Shown one piece after another: positions 6,722 to 15,722 of a stretch of DNA of 64,000 bases. Position 1 is the stretch's first letter. Each line of letters opens with the position of its first letter. The notes beneath the pieces were generated by a model that was not told the DNA's origin, ran no database searches, and saw only the letters and a program-made list of their open reading frames with translations. The stretch is from Leptothermofonsia sp049200465. Its GTDB lineage: Bacteria > Cyanobacteriota > Cyanobacteriia > Leptolyngbyales > Leptolyngbyaceae. The translations under genes and the position numbers were made by a program. The stretch covers positions 992,001 to 1,056,000 of the forward strand of contig NZ_CP120836.1 of the NCBI RefSeq assembly GCF_049200465.1, read 5' to 3'.

Positions 6722-8326
6722 GTGAGCAGTCCCAGCGATCGCCCAATTTCTTTATCTTCGACCCTGATTTCTTCCTTGCCAGCCTCCCTGCGTCGGCAAG
6801 TAAGGGCTTACTGGCATACCTTTTGGGGAGAAACTCGCACTCGCATTCTGACATGGTATGTTCTGATTTTGATTTTTACATTTGGGCTATCTATTCCTAT
6901 CTTTCGTTATTTGTTGTTTGCCAAGATTGATGCCCGTGTTCGGCAGGATATGGCAGAGGAAATGGAAGACTTTCGCCGTTTGCTGGCAAATAGTTCTGAT
7001 TTTGTTGATGATGATAATGTCCATCAGGGTGGTAGCGAGGCAAGGCGCTCTAAAAATTCAGGTATTTTGTCGGCGATTCATTGGGATGGTCGTCAGAAGC
7101 CGAGCATTAAATCACCTAGTACAGGAGCAGAACTGAAACAATTTTTTAATGCATATATGGCTCATCGTGTCCCTGAGGATGAGGTTTATTTAATTGCATT
7201 TGTCGATGGGCAATTCTATAGATCCAGCCCCAGTGGGCGGCCCACCGAATTAGGCACAAATTCCTCATTAATGCAACGCTGGGCACAACAAACCTGGGCA
7301 GATCAAGGAGAAATCTCCAGTGCCGACCCTGATATTGGTAATATTCTCTACTTAGTTCAACCTGTCGAGCATCAAAATCAACTGTTGGGTGTGTTTGTGA
7401 TTGTTCATACGACAGCTGGTGAGTGGGCAGAGGGGTTAGAGGCAACTTGGATCGCGGCGCAAGTTGCAGGCGGCGCGCTGATACTGGCATTGTTATTAGC
7501 CTGGCTGGCATCGGGACGAGTCTTGCAACCGTTACAAACCTTAGCGACAACGGTTGAAGCGATCAATGAATCAGATTTGACCCGGCGGATTTCAGTCCAG
7601 GGAAAGGATGAACTGGCTCGGTTAGCCGCTCAGTTTAATGAGATGATGAATCGGGTTGAGACAGCATTTATTACCCAGCGAGAGTTTGTTAACGATGCCG
7701 GGCATGAACTGCGGACTCCAATTACCATCATTCGGGGAAATTTAGAAGTGATGGAAGTCTTGTCTACAGAACAACGGGAAACACTGGCATTGGTGACCGA
7801 TGAGTTAGACCGAATGAGCCGTATTGTGGATGATTTGATTGTGCTGGCAAAATCAGAGCGTCCAGATTTTTTGCAACTTGAAACTGTTGAGCTAGCTCCC
7901 TTCATGCAAGATTTATTTGCTAAAGTAAAAACTCTTGCCCCGCGTAACTGGTACTTGGAAGAGGTTGCTCAAGGACAAATCAGGGCTGATCGCCAACGAC
8001 TGACTCAAGCAATCATGAATCTGGTGCAAAATGCAACTCAGCATACTCAGCCAACAGACTCTATCACGCTTGGATCGGCGATCGCGAAAGGCAAGGTTCA
8101 TTTTTGGGTGTGCGATACAGGCACAGGCATTCCACCAGCCGATCAAAAGCGGATTTTTGAACGATTTGCCAGACTAACCCATCAACGTCGCCGCTCGGAA
8201 GGCGCTGGATTGGGGTTGGCAATTGTAAAAGCGATCGCTACTGCCCATGGTGGAACTGTGACTTTGCGGAGCCAACTAGGGGAAGGGGCAACATTTGCGA
8301 TCGTGCTGCCATTAAAGCGACAGTGA
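6722..8326 (+). CDS. Orphan membrane sensor histidine kinase
   Basis: A 534-residue kinase beginning with GTG. Layout: membrane segments at about 41-61 and 248-266, extracytoplasmic domain between them, HAMP to about 318, phosphorylated H328 in NDAGHELRTP, N box NLVQNATQHT, CDTGTGIP and GAGLGLAIV. It is a paralogue of the minus-strand kinase at 2902-4527, but has no response regulator next to it; the nearest regulators are the receiver at 5027-5539 and the OmpR-type operon. The two kinases point away from each other around ~2.2 kb, which suggests an inverted duplication. It may cross-talk with the same OmpR-type regulator. The extracytoplasmic domains differ in a loop at about 92-125. Confidence 0.92.
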   Translation: MSSPSDRPISLSSTLISSLPASLRRQVRAYWHTFWGETRTRILTWYVLILIFTFGLSIPIFRYLLFAKIDARVRQDMAEEMEDFRRLLANSSDFVDDDNVHQGGSEARRSKNSGILSAIHWDGRQKPSIKSPSTGAELKQFFNAYMAHRVPEDEVYLIAFVDGQFYRSSPSGRPTELGTNSSLMQRWAQQTWADQGEISSADPDIGNILYLVQPVEHQNQLLGVFVIVHTTAGEWAEGLEATWIAAQVAGGALILALLLAWLASGRVLQPLQTLATTVEAINESDLTRRISVQGKDELARLAAQFNEMMNRVETAFITQREFVNDAGHELRTPITIIRGNLEVMEVLSTEQRETLALVTDELDRMSRIVDDLIVLAKSERPDFLQLETVELAPFMQDLFAKVKTLAPRNWYLEEVAQGQIRADRQRLTQAIMNLVQNATQHTQPTDSITLGSAIAKGKVHFWVCDTGTGIPPADQKRIFERFARLTHQRRRSEGAGLGLAIVKAIATAHGGTVTLRSQLGEGATFAIVLPLKRQ

Positions 8327-8425
8327 ACGGTGTATAAGTAGCCACAATAAACTGTATACAACATTATGAAAGGAATATCGCATGTTTGTGCAACTCCATA
8401 GGAAATTGGCGGATGTGGAGATTGC

Positions 8426-8503
8426 GGCGTTGCTGAAAAGGAGCATGAATCGAAACGAAGTTTCGAGCATACATCATCTATTTCATATCCAGATTCAGCA
8501 TGC
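8426..8503. mobile_element. Small IS-derived element (MITE), degenerate copy
   Basis: It starts GGCGTTGCTGAAAAG and ends GATTCAGCATGC, the same family as the intact copy at 28282-28362, with the shared core GAAACGAAGTTTC and CATCTATTTCAT. The 9 bp flanks GGAGATTGC and TGAGGTTGC match at seven positions, in keeping with an old target duplication. Confidence 0.7.
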
Positions 8504-8526
8504 TGAGGTTGCTACCTATAGATTGC

Positions 8527-8641
8527 TATAGCTCTACGCGGGTGCGTTAGGACATTGGAATTAGAGAGGGAGTGGGGGCTTCGCTCCCAGCCAGGAGTTC
8601 CACCCCTGCACCCCGTCCTAACCATAATGACCACTGGTATA
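8527..8641. repeat. A-type palindromic repeat, full length
   Basis: The copy begins TATAGCTCTACGCGGGTGCG and ends CATAATGACCACTGGTATA. Confidence 0.9.
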
Positions 8642-8802
8642 CCTATATTGATTGCATGATCGATGCGTCTAAGCAGTTTGCAGATGTCCATCCCGGTTGT
8701 CTTGCTGTATCGGGACAATTAATCGATTTAATGACCGTTGCCGATGCCAGTACGCTAAATCATCCATCCACCACTTCCCCGCGCCCTGCTCCTGAACTGC
8801 GC

Positions 8803-11160
8803 TTAATCAAGCCGCTGGACAGATGTAATTTTGGGATCGACAATTTTTTGTCCCATTCCCGGAAACTTGACTGCCAGGCAGATTTTGTTGCCTGCACCAA
8901 AGATGTGTGTCACCTGGCCTTCGCCATAGGCCCTGTGGATGACGCGATCGCCCACGCTCCAGTCATCCTCATGGGTATTGGGCAGTTGCGCATCCTCCTC
9001 CCGTTGTTCGCGAGATTGGGCAATGGTTTTCGTAAACCGGCTTGGAAAGGCAGAGGCGCTATTTGACTCCATCTCTTCCTTCGGTAACTCGCTTAAAAAC
9101 AGAGATGGCTCTGCAAACTCCCGGTTGCCATACAGCCGCCGAGCACGGGCATAGGAAATAAACAGCCGTTCCTGGGCGCGGGTAATACCGACGTAGCAGA
9201 GGCGGCGTTCTTCCTCCAGAGCTGCCGGATTATCGATTGAACGGTGATTAGGAAACAAACCTTGCTCTAACCCAACGAGAAACACGACCGGAAACTCCAG
9301 CCCTTTAGAAGAGTGTAGCGTCATCAGAGAGACTTTGTTTTCGCCCTCATCCAGATTGTCCAGATCGGAAGCCAGAGAAGCATTGGCCAGAAATGCAATC
9401 AGGCTGGGGTCTTCTTCGTTGTCCTCCTGGAACTGGTTGACAGCATTGTAAAGCTCTTCAACGTTCTTCAGCCGCTCCTCGGCCTCATCGGTGCCCTGTG
9501 CCTTCAGGTCAGCAACATAGCCAGAGGCTTCCAGCACTTCCTGGATGATTTCATTGGCCGGTAGGGTATCCAGTTGCTCTCGCCCTTTCTGGATGATCTG
9601 GACAAAGCTGAGTACGCCCTTAGCAGAGCGCCCCGCCAGGGTTTTCACCGACGTTTCATCCTGCAAAATCTCCCAGAGGGGTTGATTTAACTCCTGGGAA
9701 GCCCGGACTAGAGTATCAATCGTGGTCTTGCCAATGCCGCGCCGGGGTGTGTTGATGACCCGCAACAGGCTGACAGTATCATAGGGGTTGGCGATCGCCC
9801 GCAGATAGGCCAGCACATCCTTAATTTCTTTGCGATCGTAGAACCGCAACCCACCGATTATCTTATAAGGCACTTTATGGTGAACCAGGATTTCCTCAAA
9901 GGAACGGGATTGGGCGTTGGTGCGGTAGAGAATGGCAAACTTACTCCAGCTCAGTTCCGGATGTTTTGCCTCCAGTTCGCGGATCTTTTGAACCACAAAC
10001 TCTGCCTCGTCCACTTCATCGTCGGCCCGATAGAGAAAGATTGATTCACCGCTACCACGGGTCGGGCGCAGAATTTTTTCAATTCGCTCGGTATTGTTCT
10101 CAATCAGTTGATTCGCAGCTTCCAGAATGTTCTGGGTGGAGCGGTAATTTTCCTCCAGTTTTACCATCGTGCGGGTATCGTCATCCGGCAGGCGATCGCC
10201 AAAATCATCCTGGAAATCCATCAGAATCGTGAAGTCCGCCGCTCGGAATGAGTAGATCGATTGATCCGCATCTCCTACGACAAAGACAGAACGATAATGC
10301 CAGTCATTAAATCGGCTGGAATCTTCCCGATTGGTGACCAGCAATCGAATCAGGTCATACTGGGTGCGGTTGGTGTCCTGATACTCATCCACCAGAATGT
10401 GGCGAAAACGATTGTGCCAGTAAGCCCGTACCTGTTCGTTTTGGCGAAACAGTTTGACTGGCATCAAAATCAGGTCGTCAAAATCGAGGGCGTTGTTGGC
10501 GGCCAGTGCATCCTGGTACATGCTATAAACGTTCGCAATCACTCGCCCTCGATAGTTGGGCTGTTCCCGTTCCAGATCCTGGGGTGACCAGCTCTGGTTC
10601 TTGGCATTGCTAATGGCAAACCGAACCGATCGCGGATCAAACTTCCTGTCATCCAAATTGAGCTGGTTGACCACAATGTCTTTTACCAGGCTCTGAGCAT
10701 CGGACTCATCAAAGATGGAAAAGGTACGCGTCCACTGCCGACCATTGCGGTCCTGATACTTTTCAATATCAAATCGCAGAATGCGAGTGCAAAGGGCGTG
10801 AAATGTCCCGATCCACAGGTCTTTAGTAATTGTTTTGTAAATGCGCGACTTAAGCCGGGTTTGCTCATCGGGAGGAAGCGCATCCAGGGGCTTACCATAT
10901 TCCCGTTGGGCTTCGCGATCGGCAAACAGTTTCTCGATCCGATCCTTCATTTCCCTGGCCGCTTTATTGGTAAACGTCACGGCCAGAATGTTCTCTGGAT
11001 CAACCCGATGGGTTAGCACCAGATTGGCAATCCGGTAGGTTAGTGCCCTTGTTTTACCAGAGCCTGCCCCGGCAACCACCAGCAGAGGACCACAGTAATG
11101 TTCAACCGCTTGCCGTTGGGAAGCATTGAGATGGCTGAGAAAGTCAATTGTTTGAGTCAT
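8803..11160 (-). CDS. pcrA: ATP-dependent DNA helicase PcrA/UvrD
   Basis: A 785-residue superfamily 1A helicase that unwinds DNA 3'-5' in repair and replication restart. The motifs are in order: Q motif LNASQRQAV, Walker A AGAGSGKT at 30-37, motif Ia FTNKAAREM, motif II DEYQDTN, motif III VGDADQSIYSFRAAD, motif IV EENYRST, motif V TLHSSKGLEF and motif VI CYVGITRA. The C-terminal tail (WSVGDRVIHRAYGEGQVTHI) is the Tudor-like PcrA/UvrD domain that contacts RNA polymerase in other bacteria. Full length for the family. It is transcribed alone; the PAS kinase lies downstream of metK, not of this gene. Confidence 0.97.
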   Translation of the reverse strand: MTQTIDFLSHLNASQRQAVEHYCGPLLVVAGAGSGKTRALTYRIANLVLTHRVDPENILAVTFTNKAAREMKDRIEKLFADREAQREYGKPLDALPPDEQTRLKSRIYKTITKDLWIGTFHALCTRILRFDIEKYQDRNGRQWTRTFSIFDESDAQSLVKDIVVNQLNLDDRKFDPRSVRFAISNAKNQSWSPQDLEREQPNYRGRVIANVYSMYQDALAANNALDFDDLILMPVKLFRQNEQVRAYWHNRFRHILVDEYQDTNRTQYDLIRLLVTNREDSSRFNDWHYRSVFVVGDADQSIYSFRAADFTILMDFQDDFGDRLPDDDTRTMVKLEENYRSTQNILEAANQLIENNTERIEKILRPTRGSGESIFLYRADDEVDEAEFVVQKIRELEAKHPELSWSKFAILYRTNAQSRSFEEILVHHKVPYKIIGGLRFYDRKEIKDVLAYLRAIANPYDTVSLLRVINTPRRGIGKTTIDTLVRASQELNQPLWEILQDETSVKTLAGRSAKGVLSFVQIIQKGREQLDTLPANEIIQEVLEASGYVADLKAQGTDEAEERLKNVEELYNAVNQFQEDNEEDPSLIAFLANASLASDLDNLDEGENKVSLMTLHSSKGLEFPVVFLVGLEQGLFPNHRSIDNPAALEEERRLCYVGITRAQERLFISYARARRLYGNREFAEPSLFLSELPKEEMESNSASAFPSRFTKTIAQSREQREEDAQLPNTHEDDWSVGDRVIHRAYGEGQVTHIFGAGNKICLAVKFPGMGQKIVDPKITSVQRLD

Positions 11161-11217
11161 GGAGGGCTGAGCGACTGCACAGGAGATCAGGATTTAAGCA
11201 GTAAGCGTTTGGATTGT

Positions 11218-11298
11218 GATGGGGGGCAGGGGTTTCACCCTTGCTGTGGGGGCTGTGGGAGCACTGCCCCTGTCCTAACCAGAATGCGTAAGGCTATA
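11218..11298. repeat. A-type repeat, partial
   Basis: GGGGGGCAGGGGTTTCACCC is followed by a GC-rich stem and GTCCTAACCAGAATG...GGCTATA. One half of the element is lost. Confidence 0.65.
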
Positions 11299-11454
11299 AA
11301 GGTAGCAATTCGCTTCTAGACAAGGATATCGCATCTCGCCCAGATTCTGTAGCCAGAATCGGGTAATCCAGATCCCGACTTCTCTATAAAAGCCCCGACG
11401 CTATGGGCAAAACGATTAGAGGTCGGAGATCTGAAGTCAAGCATCGCGGGGATC

Positions 11455-13191
11455 TCATTGGGTTTCTGACTCAGCCAACCGTTGCCGAATGGGAATTTGA
11501 ATCACGAATTCCGCTCCCTGACCAGGAACTGAAAGGCACTTCAAAGAACCTCCGTGCCGCTCAGTCACAATCTGGTAGCTGATCGATAAGCCCATACCTG
11601 TCCCTTTACCCACCGGTTTGGTTGTAAAAAAGGGGTCAAACAACCGCTGCCGTACCGATTCTGTCATTCCAGGCCCATTGTCAGCAATTCGGATAACGAC
11701 ATACTCTTTGTCCAGCACCTCCGTTGAGATATGCAGGGTACTGGGCATTTGCTGCATTTCCTCAACAGATCGCCGCCTATCCCGGTCCTCCATCGCATCC
11801 AGGGCATTGCTAAGAATGTTCATGAACACCTGATTCATTTCTCCGGCGTAACATGCCACCAGTGGTAGGTTGCCATACTCTTTGATCAGTCGGATTTCGG
11901 GGCGATCGTGTTTTGCCTTCAGTCGGCTCTGCAAAATTAGCAGGGTGCTCTCAATTCCCTCATGAATATCGACAGCTTTGAACTCTGCTTCATCCATGCG
12001 AGAAAAAGAACGCAGAGAAGTGACAATTTTCTGGATCCGATCTGCCCCCATTTTCATAGAAGCAAGCAATCGGGGCAGGTCTGCGATCAGAAAATCAAGA
12101 TCAATAGCCGCCGCAACAGTTTGAATCTCTGGCTCTGGCTCTGGGTAATGCTTTTGATACAGATTAAGTAGACGAATCAAATCTTGCGTATACTCATTGG
12201 CGTAGGCAAGGTTGCCATAGATAAAATTGACAGGATTATTAATTTCATGGGCAACTCCGGCGACGAGTTGCCCCAAGCTGGACATCTTCTCGGTTTGAAT
12301 TAACTGCGCCTGGGTATTTTGGAGCTTACGCAGGGCCGCTTCCAGTTCAACTGATCGCTGCCTCAGTTCCGCTTCCGATCGCCTCAAAGCCTCCTCTGCC
12401 TGCTTACGCTCGCTGATATCTGTCACTGTGACAATCAGCTGATAAATCTGGGCGGCACTGTTGCGTAGGGGCGTAACGTTTAAGTGCCACCATCTCTCCC
12501 CCTCCTCCTGGCGCAAACACTCTTCAAACGAAACCGTTTGCCCAACTTGAAGACACTCCTGATAACGCCGACGAAAAGGAATGTCGGTTTCGCCCGGGGC
12601 TTCACTGACAGTTTTGCCTAACAGAGACTTAAACGGGATGGGGCTGATTCTCGCCATGGCTGAGTTGTAGTTGGCGTAGCGAAATTCCGTCCCCCCCTCC
12701 AGAACATCCAGGACAAAAATTCCGTAGTCTACCCCATCCCAGATGCTCTGCAAAAACTGGGCTTGCCGATGAAGTTGCTGCTCCACCTGCTTGCGCCCAC
12801 TAATATCCCTTGCCACCCCAATAATCGAAACAACCTCACCGTGGCTATCTTTTTTGACCGCCAGGTTCAGCGTGTGCCATCGCCAGTTACCATTCTTGTG
12901 GCGAACCCGGTACTCAATTCCTGACTGTTTTTGCCCAGTTGCGATCGCAGTTTCAAAAGCCTGGTAGCAAATCGGCAAATCATCAGGGTCAATCAAGGGG
13001 ACAAAGGACCTCCCCTCAATTTCAGCCAGGTCATACCCCAAAATATCGGTAAAGTTTGGCGAGACGTAGGAAAAAATTCCTTCTGGAGAAAGCAAAAAGA
13101 TCAGATCATTGGCATTTTCAACAATGCTCCGAAACTTTTCCTCACTCTGGCGTAAAGCGGATAATTCTTGGTGCAGTAGTTCATTAGACAT
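11455..13191 (-). CDS. PAS-domain sensor histidine kinase, soluble
   Basis: A 578-residue kinase with no membrane segment. Two PAS domains occupy about 15-135 and 145-265, the first followed by VARDISGRKQ and the second by VTDISERKQ linkers. A coiled coil leads to H315 in AGVAHEINNPVNF, and the ATPase domain has DNGPGM, the GKGTGMGLSI lid and an N box. The HEINNP form of the histidine box is common in cyanobacterial hybrid systems. No receiver is fused or adjacent, so it is an orphan. An upstream ATG at 13236 is possible, but 13191 is favoured because the terminator-like hairpin of metK ends at 13241 and the conserved helix begins at this methionine. Confidence 0.92.
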   Translation of the reverse strand: MSNELLHQELSALRQSEEKFRSIVENANDLIFLLSPEGIFSYVSPNFTDILGYDLAEIEGRSFVPLIDPDDLPICYQAFETAIATGQKQSGIEYRVRHKNGNWRWHTLNLAVKKDSHGEVVSIIGVARDISGRKQVEQQLHRQAQFLQSIWDGVDYGIFVLDVLEGGTEFRYANYNSAMARISPIPFKSLLGKTVSEAPGETDIPFRRRYQECLQVGQTVSFEECLRQEEGERWWHLNVTPLRNSAAQIYQLIVTVTDISERKQAEEALRRSEAELRQRSVELEAALRKLQNTQAQLIQTEKMSSLGQLVAGVAHEINNPVNFIYGNLAYANEYTQDLIRLLNLYQKHYPEPEPEIQTVAAAIDLDFLIADLPRLLASMKMGADRIQKIVTSLRSFSRMDEAEFKAVDIHEGIESTLLILQSRLKAKHDRPEIRLIKEYGNLPLVACYAGEMNQVFMNILSNALDAMEDRDRRRSVEEMQQMPSTLHISTEVLDKEYVVIRIADNGPGMTESVRQRLFDPFFTTKPVGKGTGMGLSISYQIVTERHGGSLKCLSVPGQGAEFVIQIPIRQRLAESETQ

Positions 13192-13240
13192 AAGCAAATC
13201 TGGCTTGCTTGAAAGCGAACAATTTCCCCACACCAAAAAA

Positions 13241-13282
13241 CCTTCTGGAGCCTAACAGAGTTAGCCTGATTATTCCAGAAGG
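13241..13282 (-). terminator. Rho-independent terminator of metK
   Basis: The arms CCTTCTGGA (13241-13249) and TCCAGAAGG (13274-13282) are perfectly complementary. An inner CTAAC/GTTAG pair is present, and a run of six T follows on the minus strand. Confidence 0.75.
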
Positions 13283-13372
13283 TTTTAATCAATAAATGCA
13301 CAATAAGTGCACCGTTATGACGACGACCACCAGCTTAAAGTAGCCTCTCCATCACTGCGCACAGAGTTTTTT

Positions 13373-14632
13373 CTAGAGTTTTACCGAGAGAAACTCTGCC
13401 AGAGCTTCTCGCAAAACAGGTGCCTTATCGACCTGTTCCCAGGGCAATTCAAGATCAGTCCGTCCAAAGTGACCATAAGCCGCCACATCTTGATAAAAGC
13501 GACCACCCCGCTCTGCCGGAAGCTGTCGTAAATTGAAGGTTTGAATGATCCCGGCAGGACGTAGCTCAAAGTGTTGGTTAATCAGGTCAAGGATGCGCTC
13601 GTCAGGAATTTTGCCAGTGCCAAAAGTATCTACCATGATACTGACCGGGCGGGCGACCCCGATCGCATAACTCAATTGCACTTCGCACTTTTCTGCTAAT
13701 CCAGCCGCCACAATGTTTTTTGCCACATAGCGGCAGGCATAGGCTGCACTGCGATCGACCTTTGTGGGATCCTTTCCAGAAAACGCGCCACCACCATGAC
13801 GAGAGTACCCGCCATAGGTATCGACAATAATCTTGCGACCCGTCAGTCCCGCATCTCCCTGGGGACCACCCACAACAAACTTACCCGTAGGGTTGACTAA
13901 GAAACGAGTATCGCTGTTGGGTTTAATGTCAATATCAGCAAAGACCGGCAATACAACCACCGACCATAGATCTTCTTTGATCTTTGCCTGTACCGCTGCC
14001 TCATCGGTAATGTCACCAATGGTTGGGGTATGCTGGGTGGAGACCAAAATGGTGTCAATCCCAATGGGACGGTTGTCCTCGTATAAAACTGTCACCTGAG
14101 TTTTTCCGTCCGGACGGAGGTAAGGGAGTTGCCCAGTCTTACGCACGGCTGCCAGCTTGCGGGAAATCCTGTGAGCCAGACTAATAGGAAGGGGCATCAA
14201 CTCTGGGGTTTCATTACAGGCAAACCCAAACATAATCCCCTGGTCACCTGCCCCAATCCGGTCTAACTCCTCACTACTAGTCTGCGCTCGAGTTTCGTGA
14301 GCCGAGTTAACACCCTGAGCAATATCCGGAGATTGGGCATCTAGAGCCACCAACACCGCACAGCTTGTTGCACAGAAGCCACCATCGGCTCCGGTGTAGC
14401 CAATCTCGGTAACTTTCTGCCTGACCAGGTCAATGTAGTTGACTTGAGCCTTGGTGGTAATCTCACCGGTAATCAAAACTAGACCTGTGTTGACCACAAC
14501 CTCTGCAGCCACGCGGCTGGCAGGGTCTTCGGTCAATAGGGCATCCAGAATCGTATCTGAGATTTGATCGCAGATTTTATCTGGATGTCCTTCGGTAACG
14601 GATTCAGAGGTAAAAAGATAGCGACGAGACAA
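13373..14632 (-). CDS. metK: S-adenosylmethionine synthetase
   Basis: A 419-residue enzyme making S-adenosylmethionine from methionine and ATP in the cytosol. The diagnostic motifs are GHPDKICDQISD near the N-terminus, GAGDQGIMFGFACNE, and the phosphate-binding GGGAFSGKDPTKVDRSAAY. Length and start (MSRRYLFTSESVTEGHPDK) are typical of cyanobacterial MetK. The window also contains ahcY, a methyltransferase and a broken egtB, so parts of the methyl cycle are present but not in one operon. No SAM riboswitch was recognised in the 235 bp upstream. Confidence 0.98.
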   Translation of the reverse strand: MSRRYLFTSESVTEGHPDKICDQISDTILDALLTEDPASRVAAEVVVNTGLVLITGEITTKAQVNYIDLVRQKVTEIGYTGADGGFCATSCAVLVALDAQSPDIAQGVNSAHETRAQTSSEELDRIGAGDQGIMFGFACNETPELMPLPISLAHRISRKLAAVRKTGQLPYLRPDGKTQVTVLYEDNRPIGIDTILVSTQHTPTIGDITDEAAVQAKIKEDLWSVVVLPVFADIDIKPNSDTRFLVNPTGKFVVGGPQGDAGLTGRKIIVDTYGGYSRHGGGAFSGKDPTKVDRSAAYACRYVAKNIVAAGLAEKCEVQLSYAIGVARPVSIMVDTFGTGKIPDERILDLINQHFELRPAGIIQTFNLRQLPAERGGRFYQDVAAYGHFGRTDLELPWEQVDKAPVLREALAEFLSVKL

Positions 14633-14867
14633 CTGGATACCCTCTCCTTACTGCTAGGGGAACATCAACCACTCCTACTCACACTCCTATTAGAGGGTAG
14701 GGCATGGGCATCTTAAGAACTTACGTAATTCTACCCGGCAAACTGCAAGAATGTTAACCGAACCTGATAAGTCATCAGAATCCATGATTCAACATCTTTA
14801 CTTATTCTTTACAAGTTGAAAATTGAGAATAAGCCCAGCCAGAGCGTTTATCGTTTCGTTCTCAAGG

Positions 14868-15638
14868 TTAACCACCCACCTGAACCGCTTCATCAAAAAC
14901 TTGAATATCATCAAAACGAGCAGCTAAAGCATCCGCACCCCTTAAAGAGATGGGCGGTGTCCATCCCCAGGTGACCCCAATCCAGCCAGCAGCACCTGCG
15001 GCCCGTGCCATCTCACCATCAGCGGCAGAATCTCCGATCGCAAGCACCGCCTTTGGTTCCACCCCCAATTCCACACAGGCCTGGTAAAACAGAGTGGGAT
15101 CGGGTTTCCCCGGTCCAGCATCCGTTCCCATTCCTAACGACACCAGTGCCCCCAGTTCGTACCGTTCTATGAAGTCCTGGACGTTTGCGGTGGTGTCTGC
15201 TGAAAGAATCCCAACTTTCACCTGGGTCTTTGCCAGCGATCGTAGCAATTGGATGGCCTCGTCAAACAGGGGGGTATGATCGGCTTTACGTCTGAAAACG
15301 CGATCGGCTTCCTGAAAGGCTGATCGCGCGATCGATCTCGCCTCTATCCAATCCCGTCCTGTTTCTGCAATATAGGCAGCGGCAGCAATTTCGTTTTCCA
15401 GGCGAGAACCAACCGCCATCATTCCAGATGGATTCAGGACTGGCCCATCCAGCCCAAAGGCCATCAACAGAGGCTCCTGAACACCAGGGATCTGGGCATC
15501 AATCAGGCGGGCCCGCTTTTGCCCCAGATTCCACAAAAAGTCCTGGGAATTGGCCAGCGTTCCGTCCTTATCAAATAGAACTGCCTGTAGATTCTTAAAA
15601 CAAACAGTTCCACACTGAATCGTGACCAGGAAAGTCAT
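14868..15638 (-). CDS. HAD-superfamily phosphatase, phosphoglycolate phosphatase-like
   Basis: A 256-residue hydrolase. Motif I is D23-K-D-G-T (nucleophile D23, general acid D25), motif II is GILSADTT, and motifs III/IV are GKPDPTLFY and AIGDSAADGEMARAAG. A cap domain of ~90 residues between motifs I and II places it in subfamily IA. The substrate cannot be read from sequence; phosphoglycolate is one candidate in a phototroph. DKDGT instead of the usual DxDGT with a hydrophobic second residue is seen in several HAD enzymes. A GTG two residues before CFKNLQ is an alternative start. Confidence 0.85.
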   Translation of the reverse strand: MTFLVTIQCGTVCFKNLQAVLFDKDGTLANSQDFLWNLGQKRARLIDAQIPGVQEPLLMAFGLDGPVLNPSGMMAVGSRLENEIAAAAYIAETGRDWIEARSIARSAFQEADRVFRRKADHTPLFDEAIQLLRSLAKTQVKVGILSADTTANVQDFIERYELGALVSLGMGTDAGPGKPDPTLFYQACVELGVEPKAVLAIGDSAADGEMARAAGAAGWIGVTWGWTPPISLRGADALAARFDDIQVFDEAVQVGG

Positions 15639-15643
15639 GCCTC

Positions 15644-15663
15644 AAACTGCAATAAACTGCAAT
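15644..15663. repeat. 10 bp tandem duplication
   Basis: The unit AAACTGCAAT occurs twice, directly upstream of the HAD phosphatase start. Confidence 0.8.
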
Positions 15664-15666
15664 AAA

Positions 15667-15687
15667 AAAGAGGGAAGACCCCTCTTT
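15667..15687 (-). terminator. Rho-independent terminator of rpsA
   Basis: The arms AAAGAGGG and CCCTCTTT enclose a five-base loop. On the minus strand the hairpin is followed by six T. It separates rpsA from the phosphatase gene. Confidence 0.8.
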
Positions 15688-15722
15688 CAGAAAATTTACC
15701 AGTTTTAAGCGGAGACCGAATA

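Larger units (their letters stand above)
8327..8802. other. Spacer occupied by two mobile-type repeats
   Basis: No supported gene. It contains an IS-derived small element (8426-8503) and a full A repeat (8527-8641). The remaining 160 bp before the end of pcrA are unassigned. Confidence 0.6.

Noticed and set aside
8382..8528. Short plus-strand frame beginning MFVQLHRKLADVEIAALL
   Set aside because: Most of it is translation through the 78 bp mobile element and it ends in the next repeat; an AAAGGA site upstream is the only support.
8572..9066. Plus-strand 164-codon frame
   Set aside because: Half lies in an A repeat and half is antisense to the pcrA C-terminus.
14633..14867. Possible SAM riboswitch upstream of metK
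   Set aside because: No recognisable SAM-I or SAM-II core could be assembled by eye.
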